From Hydractinia symbiolongicarpus (Eukaryota; Cnidaria; Hydrozoa; Anthoathecata; Hydractiniidae): DNA of 64,000 nucleotides. A model generated the notes under the pieces. That model saw nothing but the letters and a program-made list of their open reading frames with translations. It made no database searches and was not told the origin of the DNA. Shown here piece by piece: positions 24,865 through 37,147 of this stretch. The stretch's first letter is position 1, and every line of letters starts with the position of its first letter. The position numbers were made by a program, and so were the translations under genes. The stretch lies in the NCBI RefSeq assembly GCF_029227915.1, contig NC_079881.1, positions 1,426,001-1,490,000 on the forward strand, in the 5' to 3' direction.

Positions 24865-27294
24865 CCGGCGATTAAACGTCTTTTATTCAGCGTGTCATCA
24901 AAAGTGAAAACATTTTTAAAAACTACAAGTCTCATGGGCTTTAGTGGTTAATTAATAATTTAAAAAATCGTTCGGGAAATGAGGTTACTCACTTGGTACT
25001 TTCTTTGTATACATTCGAGTATACGGGCCAAGCCCGGGATGTACGGGAAATCGCGGGTTTTCGTTTGCCGGCGATTAAACCACTTTCATTAAGCGTCTCA
25101 TCAAAAATGAAAACATTTCTGAAAACTACAAGTCTCCTGCGTTTTAGTGATGAAAAAATAATTTAAAAAATTGTTCGGGAAATGAGTTTACTCCCTGGGT
25201 ACTTTCTTTGTATACTTTTGACTATATTGGCCGATCCAGGATTTACGGGAAATCGCAGGTTTTTGTTTGCCGGCGATTAAACTTCTTTTATTCAGCGTCT
25301 CATCAAAAATGAAAACATTTTTGTAAACTACAAGTCTCATGCGTTTTAGTGGTGAAAAAGTAATTTAAAAAATCGTTTGGGAAATGAGTTTACTCCCTGG
25401 GTACTTTCTTTGTATACTTTTGACTATACGGGCCGAGTCCGGAGTTTACGGGAAATGGCGGGTTTTCGTTTGCCGGCGATTAAACTTCTTTTATTCAGCG
25501 TCTCATCAAAAATGAAAACATTTTTGAAAACTACAAGTCTCATGCGTTTTAGTGGTGAAAGAATATTTTAAAAAATCGTTCGGGAAATGAGGTTACTCCC
25601 TGGGTGCTTTCTTTTTATACTTTTGACTATACGGCCAAGTTCGGGGTTTACGGGAATTGGCGGGTCTTCGTTTGCCGGCGATTAAACTTCTTTTATTCAG
25701 CGTCTCATCAAAAATGAAAACATTTTTGAAAACTACAAGTCTCATGCGTTTTAGTGGTGAAAAGATAATTTAAAAAATCCTTCGGGAAATGAGTTTACTC
25801 CCTGGGTACTTCATTTGTGTACTTTTGACTATACAAGCCAAGCCCGGGATTTAGGGAAATCGTGGTATTTCGTTGGCCGGCGATTAAACCTCTTTCATTA
25901 AGCGTCTCATCAAAAATGAAAACATTTCTAAAAACTACAAGTCTCATGCGTTTTAGTGATGAAAAAATAATTTAAAAAATCGTTCGGGAAATGAGTTGAC
26001 TCCCTGGGTACCTTCTTTGTATACTTTTGACTATACGGGCCGAGTCCGGGATTTACGGGAAATCGCGGGTTTTCTTTTGCTGGCGATTAAACGTCTTTTA
26101 TTCAGCGTGTCATCAAAAGTGAAAACATTTTTAAAAACTACAAGTCTCATGGGCTTTAGTGGTTAATTAATAATTTAAAAAATCGTTCGGGAAATGAGTT
26201 TACTCACTTGGTACTTTCTTTGTATACATTCGAGTATACGGGCCAAGCCCGGGATGTACGGGAAATCGCGGGTTTTCGTTTGCCGGCGATTAAACCACTT
26301 TCATTAAGCGTCTCATCAAAAATGAAAACATTTCTGAAAACTACAAGTCTCCTGCGTTTTAGTGATGAAAAAATAATTTAAAAAATTGTTCGGGAAATGA
26401 GTTTACTCCCTGGGTACTTTCTTTGTATACTTTTGACTATATTGGCCGATCCAGGATTTACGGGAAATCGCAGGTTTTTGTTTGCCGGCGATTAAACTTC
26501 TTTTATTCAGCGTCTCATCAAAAATGAAAACATTTTTGTAAACTACAAGTCTCATGCGTTTTAGTGGTGAAAAAGTAATTTAAAAAATCGTTTGGGAAAT
26601 GAGTTTACTCCCTGGGTACTTTCTTTGTATACTTTTGACTATACGGGCCGAGTCCGGAGTTTACGGGAAATGGCGGGTTTTCGTTTGTCGGCGATTAAAC
26701 TTCTTTTATTCAGCGTCTCATCAAAAATGAAAACATTTTTGAAAACTACAAGTCTCATGCGTTTTAGTGGTGAAAGAATATTTTAAAAAATCGTTCGGGA
26801 AATGAGGTTACTCCCTGGGTGCTTTCTTTGTATACTTTTGACTATACGGCCAAGTTCGGGGTTTACGGGAAATGGCGGGTCTTCGTTTGCCGGCGATTAA
26901 ACTTCTTTTATTCAGCGTCTCATCAAAAATGAAAACATTTTTGAAAACTACAAGTCTCATGCGTTTTAGTGGTGAAAAGATAATTTAAAAAATCCTTCGG
27001 GAAATGAGTTTACTCCCTGGGTACTTCATTTGTGTACTTTTGACTATACAAGCCAAGCCCGGGATTTAGGGAAATCGTGGTATTTCGTTGGCCGGCGATT
27101 AAACCTCTTTCATTAAGCGTCTCATCAAAAATGAAAACATTTCTAAAAACTACAAGTCTCATGCGTTTTAGTGATGAAAAAATAATATAAAAAATCGTTC
27201 GGGAAATGAGTTGACTCCCTGGGTACCTTCTTTGTATACTTTTGACTATACGGGCCGAGTCCGGGATTTACGGGAAATCGCGGGTTTTCTTTTG
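24865..27294 (+). repeat. 6-monomer tandem duplication (1,215 bp x 2)
   Basis: Copies are about 24,865-26,079 and 26,080-27,294. The variant 'gtgtcatcaaaagtg' is at 24,891 and 26,106; the 'cgtttgggaaatgag' monomer at 25,377 and 26,592; the 'gagttgactccctggg' monomer near 25,990 and 27,205. Both copies carry 'attcgagtatacggg', 'ctcctgcgttttag' and the shortened 'ttggccgatccagg', which are private to this and derived blocks. The left junction is a chimeric monomer with 'tttgctggcgatt' followed by 'aaacgtc' near 26,080. Confidence 0.82.
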
Positions 27295-30200
27295 CTGGCG
27301 ATTAAACTTCTTTTATTCAGCGTCTCATCAAAAATGAAAACATTTTTAAAAACTACAAGTCTCATGGGTTTTAGTGGTGAAATAATAATGTAAAAAATCG
27401 TTCGGGAAATGAGTTTACTCCCTGGGTACTTTCTTTGCATACTTTTGACTATATGGACCGAGTCCGGGAATTACGGGAAATCGCGGGTTTTCGTTTGTCG
27501 GCGATTAAACCACTTTCACTAAGCGTCTCATCAAAAATGAAAACATTTCTGAAAACTACAAGTCTCATGCGTTTTAGTGGTTAAATAATAATTTAAAAAA
27601 TCGTTCGGGAAATAAGTTTACTCCCAGGGTACTTTCTTTGTATACTTTTGACTATACGTTCCGAGTCCGGGATTTACGGGAAATCGCGGGTTTTCGTTTG
27701 CCGGCGATTAAACTTCTTTTATTCAGCGTCTCATCAAAAATGAAAACATTTTTAAAAACTACAAGTCTCATGTGTTTTAGTGGTGAAAAAATGATTTAAA
27801 AAATCGTTCGGGAAATCAGTTTACTCCCTGGGAACTTTCCTTTTATACTTTTGACTATACGGGCCGAGTCTGGGGTTTACGGGAAATGGCGGGTTTTCAT
27901 TTTCCGGCGATTAAACTTCTTTTATTCAGCGTCTCATCAAAAATGAAAACATTTTTGAAAACTACAAGTCTCATGCGTTTTAGTGGTGAAAAGATAATTT
28001 AAAAAATCGTTCGGGAAATGAGTTTACTCCCTGGGTACTTCATTTGTATACTTTTGACTATACAAGCCAAGCCCGGGATTTAGGGAAATCGTGGTATTTC
28101 GTTTGCCGGCGATTAAACCTCTTTCATTAACCGTGACATCAAAAATGAAAACATTTCTGAAAACTACAAGTCTCGTGCGTTTTAGTGATGAAAAAATAAT
28201 TTAAAAAATCGTTCGGGAAATGAGTTTGCTCCCTGGGTACCTTCTTTGTATACTTTGGACTATACGGGCCGAGTCCGGGATTTACGGGAAATCGCGGGTT
28301 TTCTTTTGCTGGCGATTAAACTTCTTTTATTCAGCGTCTCATCAAAAATGAAAACATTTTTAAAAACTACAAGTCTCGTGGGCTTTAGTGGTGAAATAAT
28401 GAGTTTATGAGGAAATGAGTTTACTCCCTGGGTACTTTCTTTGTATACTTTTGACTATTCGGGCCGAGTCCGGGGTTTGCGGGAAATGGCGGGTTTTCGT
28501 TTGCCGGCGATTAAACCACTTTCACTAAGCATATCATCAAAAATGAAAACATTTCTGAAAACTACAAGTCTCATGCGTTTTAGTGTTGAAAAAATAATTT
28601 AAAAAATCGTTCGGGAAATGAGTTTACTCCCTGGGTACTTTCTTTGCATACTTTTGACTATACGGGCCGAGTCGGGGATTTACGGGAAGTTGCGGGTTTT
28701 CGTTTGCCGGCGATTAAACATCTTTTATTCAGCGTGTCATCAAAAGTGAAAACATTTTTAAAAACTACAAGTCTCATGGGCTTTAGTGGTTAAATAATAA
28801 TTTAAAAAATCGTTCGGGAAATGAGTTTACTCCCTTGGTACTTTCTTTGTATACATTCGACTATACGGGCCAAGCCCGGGATGTACGGGAAATCGCGGGT
28901 TTTCGTTTGCCGGCGATTAAACCACTTTCATTAAGCGTCTCATCAAAAATGAAAACATTTATGAAAACTACAAGTCTCCTGCGTTTTAGTGATGAAAAAA
29001 TAATTTAAAAAATTGTTCGGGAAATGAGTTTACTCCCTGGGTACTTTCTTTGTATACTTTTGACTATATTGGCCGATCCAGGATTTACGGGAAATCGCAG
29101 GTTTTTGTTTGCCGGCGATTAAACTTCTTTTATTCAGCGTCTCATCAAAAATGAAAACATTTTTGTAAACTACAAGTCTCATGCGTTTTAGTGGTGAAAA
29201 AGTAATTTAAAAAATCGTTTGGAAAATGAGTTTACTCCCTGGGTACTTTCTTTGTATACTTTTGACTATACGGGCCGAATCCGGGGTTTACGGGAAATGG
29301 CGGGTTTTCGTTTGCCGGCGATTAAACTTCTTTTATTCAGCGTCTCATCAAAAATGAAAACATTTTTGAAAACTACAAGTCTCATGCGTTTTAGTGGTGA
29401 AAGAATATTTTAAAAAATCGTTCGGGAAATGAGTTTACTCCCTGGGTACTTTTTTGTATACTTTTGACTAAACGGCCAAGTCCGGGGTTTACGGGAAATG
29501 GCGGGTCTTCGTTTGCCGGCGATTAAACTTCTTTTATTCAGCGTCTCATCAAAAATGAAAACATTTTTGAAAACTACAAGTCTCATGCGTTTTAGTGGTG
29601 AAAAGATAATTTAAAAAATCGTTCGGGAAATGAGTTTACTCCCTGGGTACTTCATTTGTATACTTTTGACTATACAAGCCAAGCCCGGGATTTAGGGAAA
29701 TCGTGGTATTTCGTTTGCCGGCGATTAAACCTCTTTCATTAAGCGTCTCATCAAAAATGAAAACATTTCTGAAAACTACAAGTCTCATGCGTTTTAGTGA
29801 TGAAAAAATAATTTAAAAAATCGTTCGGGAAATGAGTTGACTCCCTGGGTACCTTCTTTGTATACTTTTGACTATACGGGCCGAGTCCGGGATTTACGGG
29901 AAATCGCGGGTTTTCTTTTGCTGGCGATTAAACTTCTTTTATTCAGCGTCTCATCAAAAATGAAAACATTTTTAAAAACTACAAGTCTCATGTGTTTTAG
30001 TGGTGACAAAATAATTTAAAAAATCGTTCGGGAAATGAGTTTACTCCCTGGGAACTTTCTTTTTATACTTTTGACTATACGGGCCGAGTCTGGGGTTTAC
30101 GGGAAATGGCGGGTTTTCATTTTCCGGCGATTAAACTTCTTTTATTCAGCGTCTCATCAAAAATGAAAACATTTTTGAAAACTACAAGTCTCATGCGTTT

Positions 30201-32271
30201 TAGTGGTGAAAAGATAATTTAAAAAATCGTACGGGAAATGAGTTTACTCCCTGGGTACTTTCTTTGCATACTTTTGACTATACGGACCGAGTCCGGGATT
30301 TACGGGAAATCGCGGGTTTTCGTTTGCCTGCCATTAAACCTCTTTCACTAAGCGTCTCATCAAAAATGAAAACATTTCTGAAAACTACAAGTCTCATGCG
30401 TTTTAGTGGTTAAATAATAATTTAAAAAATCGTTCGGGAAATAAGTTTACTCCCAGGGTACTTTCTTTGTATACTTTTGACTATACGTTCCGAGTCCGGG
30501 ATTTACGGGAAATCGCGGGTTTTCGTTTGCCGGCGATTAAACTTCTTTTATCCAGCGTCTCATCAAAAATGAAAACATTTTTAAAAACTACAAGTCTCAT
30601 GTGTTTTAGTGGTGAAAAAATAATTTAAAAAATCGTTCGGGAAATGAGTTTACTCCCTGGGAACTTTCTTTTTATACTTTTGACTATACGGGCCGAGTCT
30701 GGGGTTTACGGGAAATGGCGGGTTTTCATTTTCCGGCGATTAAACTTCTTTTATTCAGCGTCTCATCAAAAATGAAAACATTTTTGAAAACTACAAGTCT
30801 CATGCGTTTTAGTGGTGAAAAGATAATTTTAAAAATCGTACGGGAAATGAGTTTACTCCCTGGGTACTTCATTTGTATACTTTTGACTATACAATCCAAG
30901 CCCGGGATTTACGGGAAATCGCGAATTTTCGTTTGCCGGCGATTAAACCACTTTCATTAAGCTTCTCATCAAAAATGAAAACATTTCTGAAAACTACAAG
31001 TCTCATGCGTTTTAGTGGTTAAATAATAATTTAAAAATCGTTCGGGAAATAAGTTTACTCCCAGGGTACTTTCTTTGTATACTTTTGACTATACGGGCCG
31101 AGTCCGGGATTTACGGGAAATCGCGGGTTTTCGTTTGAGGGCGATTAAACTCCTTTTATTCAGCGTCTCATCAAAAATGAAAACATTTTTAAAAACTACA
31201 AGTCTCATGTGCTTTAGTGGTGAAAAAATAATTTAAAAAATCGTTCGGGAAATGAGTTTACTCCCTGGGTACTTTCTTTGTATACTTTTGACTATACGGG
31301 CCGAGTCGGGGATTTACGGGAAGTCGCGGGTTTTCGTTTCCCGGCGATTAAACTTCTTTTATTCAGCGTCTCATCAAAAATGAAAACATTTTTCTAAACT
31401 ACAAGTCTCATGCGTTTTAGTGATAAAAAATAATTTAAAAAATCGTTCGGGAAATGAGTTTACTCCCTGGGTACTTTCTTTGTATACTTTTGACTATACG
31501 GGCCGAGTCCGGGGTTTACGGGAAATGGCGGGTTTTCGTTTGCCGACGATTAAACTTCTTTTATTCAGCGTCTCATCAAAAATGAAAACATTTTTGAAAA
31601 CTACAAGTCTCATGCGTTTTAGTGGTGAAAGAATATTTTAAAAAATCGTTCGGGAAATGAGTTTACTCCCTGGGTACTTTCTTTGTATACTTTTGACTAT
31701 ACGGCCAAGTCCGGGGTTTACGGGAAATGGCGGGTCTTCGTTTGCCGGCGATTAAACTTCTTTTATTCAGCGTCTCATCAAAAATGAAAACATTTTTGAA
31801 AACTACAAGTCTCATGCGTTTTAGTGGTGAAAAGATAATCTAAAAAATCGTTCGGGAAATGAGTTTACTCCCTGGGTACTTCATTTGTATACTTTTGACT
31901 ATACAAGCCAAGCCCGGGATTTAGGGAAATCGTGGTATTTCGTTTGCCGGCGATTAAACCTCTTTCATTAAGCGTCTCATCAAAAATGAAAACATTTCTG
32001 AAAACTACAAGTCTCATGCGTTTTAGTGATGAAAAAATAATTTAAAAAATCGTTCGGGAAATGAGTTTACTCCCTGGGTACCTTCTTTGTATACTTTTGA
32101 CGATACGGGCCGAGTCCGGGATTTACGGGAAATCGCGGGTTTTCTTTTGCGGACGATTAAAATTCTTTTATTCAGCGTCTCATCAAAATTGAAAACATTT
32201 TTAAAAACTACAAGTCTCATGGGCTTTAGTGGTGAAATAATAATGTAAAAAATCGTTCGGGAAATGAGTTT
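25999..32271 (+). repeat. 31-monomer unit, first copy (6,273 bp)
   Basis: Everything from about 25,999 is repeated exactly 6,273 bp later. Matching pairs are 26,592/32,865, 27,211/33,484, 28,131/34,404 ('ccgtgacatc'), 28,399/34,672 (196-bp monomer), 29,219/35,492 and 29,837/36,110. The left edge is set by 'gagttgactcc' here against 'gagtttactcc' at 32,271. Private shared variants such as 'aataatataaaa', 'ccgtgacatc' and 'tactttggac' show that the match comes from duplication and not from general family similarity. Only scattered single-base differences separate the copies. Confidence 0.88.
26854..26870 (+). other. CENP-B-box-like 17-mer, 8 of 9 core bases (one of five)
   Basis: 'gttcggggtttacggga' fits the mammalian CENP-B core (TTCG, four free bases, A, two free bases, CGGG) at eight of nine fixed positions, with T in place of the central A. 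Other copies are at 6414-6430, 25,639-25,655, 33,127-33,143 and 46,531-46,547. The common monomer reads 'gtccgggatttacggga' here and fits seven of nine. A 7/9 match is expected by chance about once in two monomer-sized sequences, and 8/9 in a few per cent of them, so this is a candidate only. Confidence 0.35.
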
Positions 32272-35200
32272 ACTCCCTGGGTACCTTCTTTGTATACTTT
32301 TGACTATACGGGCCGAGTCCGGGATTTACGGGAAATCGCGGGTTTTCTTTTGCTGGCGATTAAACGTCTTTTATTCAGCGTGTCATCAAAAGTGAAAACA
32401 TTTTTAAAAACTACAAGTCTCATGGGCTTTAGTGGTTAATTAATAATTTAAAAAATCGTTCGGGAAATGAGTTTACTCACTTGGTACTTTCTTTGTATAC
32501 ATTCGAGTATACGGGCCAAGCCCGGGATGTACGGGAAATCGCGGGTTTTCGTTTGCCGGCGATTAAACCACTTTCATTAAGCGTCTCATCAAAAATGAAA
32601 ACATTTCTGAAAACTACAAGTCTCCTGCGTTTTAGTGATAAAAAAATAATTTAAAAAATTGTTCGGGAAATGAGTTTACTCCCTGGGTACTTTCTTTGTA
32701 TACTTTTGACTATATTGGCCGATCCAGGATTTACGGGAAATCGCAGGTTTTTGTTTGCCGGCGATTAAACTTCTTTTATTCAGCGTCTCATCAAAAATGA
32801 AAACATTTTTGTAAACTACAAGTCTCATGCGTTTTAGTGGTGAAAAAGTAATTTAAAAAATCGTTTGGGAAATGAGTTTACTCCCTGGGTACTTTCTTTG
32901 TATACTTTTGACTATACGGGCCGAGTCCGGAGTTTACGGGAAATGGCGGGTTTTCGTTTGCCGGCGATTAAACTTCTTTTATTCAGCGTCTCATCAAAAA
33001 TGAAACAATTTTTGAAAACTACAAGTCTCATGCGTTTTAGTGGTGAAAGAATATTTTAAAAAATCGTTCGGGAAATGAGGTTACTCCCTGGGTGCTTTCT
33101 TTGTATACTTTTGACTATACGGCCAAGTTCGGGGTTTACGGGAAATGGCGGGTCTTCGTTTGCCGGCGATTAAACTTCTTTTATTCAGCGTCTCATCAAA
33201 AATGAAAACATTTTTGAAAACTACAAGTCTCATGCGTTTTAGTGGTGAAAAGATAATTTAAAAAATCCTTCGGGAAATGAGTTTACTCCCTGGGTACTTC
33301 ATTTGTGTACTTTTGACTATACAAGCCAAGCCCGGGATTTAGGGAAATCGTGGTATTTCGTTGGCCGGCGATTAAACCTCTTTCATTAAGCGTCTCATCA
33401 AAAATGAAAACATTTCTAAAAACTACAAGTCTCATGCGTTTTAGTGATGAAAAAAAAATATAAAAAATCGTTCGGGAAATGAGTTGACTCCCTGGGTACC
33501 TTCTTTGTATACTTTTGACTATACGGGCCGAGTCCGGGATTTACGGGAAATCGCGGGTTTTCTTTTGCTGGCGATTAAACTTCTTTTATTCAGCGTCTCA
33601 TCAAAAATGAAAACATTTTTAAAAACTACAAGTCTCATGGGTTTTAGTGGTGAAATAATAATGTAAAAAATCGTTCGGGAAATGAGTTTACTCCCTGGGT
33701 ACTTTCTTTGCATACTTTTGACTATATGGACCGAGTCCGGGAATTACGGGAAATCGCGGGTTTTCGTTTGCCGGCGATTAAACCACTTTCACTAAGCGTC
33801 TCATCAAAAATGAAAACATTTCTGAAAACTACAAGTCTCATGCGTTTTAGTGGTTAAATAATAATTTAAAAAATCGTTCGGGAAATAAGTTTACTCCCAG
33901 GGTACTTTCTTTGTATACTTTTGACTATACGTTCCGAGTCCGGGATTTACGGGAAATCGCGGGTTTTCGTTTGCCGGCGATTAAACTTCTTTTATTCAGC
34001 GTCTCATCAAAAATGAAAACATTTTTAAAAACTACAAGTCTCATGTGTTTTAGTGGTGAAAAAATGATTTAAAAAATCGTTCGGGAAATCAGTTTACTCC
34101 CTGGAAACTTTCCTTTTATACTTTTGACTATACGGGCCGAGTCTGGGGTTTAAGGGAAATGGCGGGTTTTCATTTTCCGGCGATTAAACTTCTTTTATTC
34201 AGCGTCTCATCAAAAATGAAAACATTTTTGAAAACTACAAGTCTCATGCGTTTTAGTGGTGAAAAGATAATTTAAAAAATCGTTCGGGAAATGAGTTTAC
34301 TCCCTGGGTACTTCATTTGTATACTTTTGACTATACAAGCCAAGCCCGGGATTTAGGGAAATCGTGGTATTTCGTTTGCCGGCGATTAAACCTCTTTCAT
34401 TAACCGTGACATCAAAAATGAAAACATTTCTGAAAACTACAAGTCTCGTGCGTTTTAGTGATGAAAAAATAATTTAAAAAATCGTTCGGGAAATGAGTTT
34501 GCTCCCTGGGTACCTTCTTTGTATACTTTGGACTATACGGGCCGAGTCCGGGATTTACGGGAAATCGCGGGTTTTCTTTTGCTGGCGATTAAACTTCTTT
34601 TATTCAGCGTCTCATCAAAAATGAAAACATTTTTAAAAACTGCAAGTCTCGTGGGCTTTAGTGGTGAAATAATGAGTTTATGAGGAAATGAGTTTACTCC
34701 CTGGGTACTTTCTTTGTATACTTTTGACTATTCGGGCCGAGTCCGGGGTTTACGGGAAATGGCGGGTTTTCGTTTGCCGGCGATTAAACCACTTTCACTA
34801 AGCATATCATCAAAAATGAAAACATTTCTGAAAACTACAAGTCTCATGCGTTTTAGTGTTGAAAAAATAATTTAAAAAATCGTTCGGGAAATGAGTTTAC
34901 TCCCTGGGTACTTTCTTTGCATACTTTTGACTATACGGGCCGAGTCGGGGATTTACGGGAAGTTGCGGGTTTTCGTTTGCCGGCGATTAAACATCTTTTA
35001 TTCAGCGTGTCATCAAAAGTGAAAACATTTTTAAAAACTACAAGTCTCATGGGCTTTAGTGGTTAAATAATAATTTAAAAAATCGTTCGGGAAATGAGTT
35101 TACTCCCTTGGTACTTTCTTTGTATACATTCGACTATACGGGCCAAGCCCGGGATGTACGGGAAATCGCGGGTTTTCGTTTGCCGGCGATTAAACCACTT

Positions 35201-37147
35201 TCATTAAGCGTCTCATCAAAAATGAAAACATTTATGAAAACTACAAGTCTCCTGCGTTTTAGTGATGAAAAAATAATTTAAAAAATTGTTCGGGAAATGA
35301 GTTTACTCCCTGGGTACTTTCTTTGTATACTTTTGACTATATTGGCCGATCCAGGATTTACGGGAAATCGCAGGTTTTTGTTTGCCGGCGATTAAACTTC
35401 TTTTATTCAGCGTCTCATCAAAAATGAAAACATTTTTGTAAACTACAAGTCTCATGCGTTTTAGTGGTGAAAAAGTAATTTAAAAAATCGTTTGGAAAAT
35501 GAGTTTACTCCCTGGGTACTTTCTTTGTATACTTTTGACTATACGGGCCGAATCCGGGGTTTACGGGAAATGGCGGGTTTTCGTTTGCCGGCGATTAAAC
35601 TTCTTTTATTCAGCGTCTCATCAAAAATGAAAACATTTTTGAAAACTACAAGTCTCATGCGTTTTAGTGGTGAAAGAATATTTTAAAAAATCGTTCGGGA
35701 AATGAGTTTACTCCCTGGGTACTTTTTTGTATACTTTTGACTATACGGCCAAGTCCGGGGTTTACGGGAAATGGCGGGTCTTCGTTTGCCGGCGATTAAA
35801 CTTCTTTTATTCAGCGTCTCATCAAAAATGAAAACATTTTTGAAAACTACAAGTCTCATGCGTTTTAGTGGTGAAAAGATAATTTAAAAAATCGTTCGGG
35901 AAATGAGTTTACTCCCTGGGTACTTCATTTGTATACTTTTGACTATACAAGCCAAGCCCGGGATTTAGGGAAATCGTGGTATTTCGTTTGCCGGCGATTA
36001 AACCTCTTTCATTAAGCGTCTCATCAAAAATGAAAACATTTCTGAAAACTACAAGTCTCATGCGTTTTAGTGATGAAAAAATAATTTAAAAAATCGTTCG
36101 GGAAATGAGTTGACTCCCTGGGTACCTTCTTTGTATACTTTTGACTATACGGGCCGAGTCCGGGATTTACGGGAAATCGCGGGTTTTCTTTTGCTGGCGA
36201 TTAAACTTCTTTTATTCAGCGTCTCATCAAAAATGAAAACATTTTTAAAAACTACAAGTCTCATGTGTTTTAGTGGTGACAAAATAATTTAAAAAATCGT
36301 TCGGGAAATGAGTTTACTCCCTGGGAACTTTCTTTTTATACTTTTGACTATACGGGCCGAGTCTGGGGTTTACGGGAAATGGCGGGTTTTCATTTTCCGG
36401 CGATTAAACTTCTTTTATTCAGCGTCTCATCAAAAATGAAAACATTTTTGAAAACTACAAGTCTCATGCGTTTTAGTGGTGAAAAGATAATTTAAAAAAT
36501 CGTACGGGAAATGAGTTTACTCCCTGGGTACTTTCTTTGCATACTTTTGACTATACGGACCGAGTCCGGGATTTACGGGAAATCGCGGGTTTTCGTTTGC
36601 CTGCCATTAAACCACTTTCACTAAGCGTCTCATCAAAAATGAAAACATTTCTGAAAACTACAAGTCTCATGCGTTTTAGTGGTTAAATAATAATTTAAAA
36701 AATCGTTCGGGAAATAAGTTTACTCCCAGGGTACTTTCTTTGTATACTTTTGACTATACGTTCCGTGTCCGGGATTTACGGGAAATCGCGGGTTTTCGTT
36801 TGCCGGCGATTAAACTTCTTTTATTCAGCGTCTCATCAAAAATGAAAACATTTTTAAAAACTACAAGTCTCATGTGTTTTAGTGGTGAAAAAATAATTTA
36901 AAAAATCGTTCGGGAAATGAGTTTACTCCCTGGGAACTTTCTTTTTATACTTTTGACTATACGGGCCGAGTCTGGGGTTTACGGGAAATGGCGGGTTTTC
37001 ATTTTCCGGCGATTAAACTTCTTTTATTCAGCGTCTCATCAAAAATGAAAACATTTTTGAAAACTACAAGTCTCATGCGTTTTAGTGGTGAAAAGATAAT
37101 TTAAAAAATCGTACGGGAAATGAGTTTACTCCCTGGGTACTTCATTT
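32272..37147 (+). repeat. 31-monomer unit, second copy, interrupted by a later duplication
   Basis: This follows the first copy directly and matches it at offset 6,273 up to about 37,148. There the expected 'ttttgactatacaatcc' is replaced by 'acattcgactatacggg'. The lost remainder resumes at 39,174, now at offset 8,299 from the first copy. Differences from the first copy include a longer A run at 33,450 ('gatgaaaaaaaaatata'), 'actgcaag' near 34,640, and 'tttacggg' where the first copy has 'tttgcggg' near 28,478. Confidence 0.87.
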
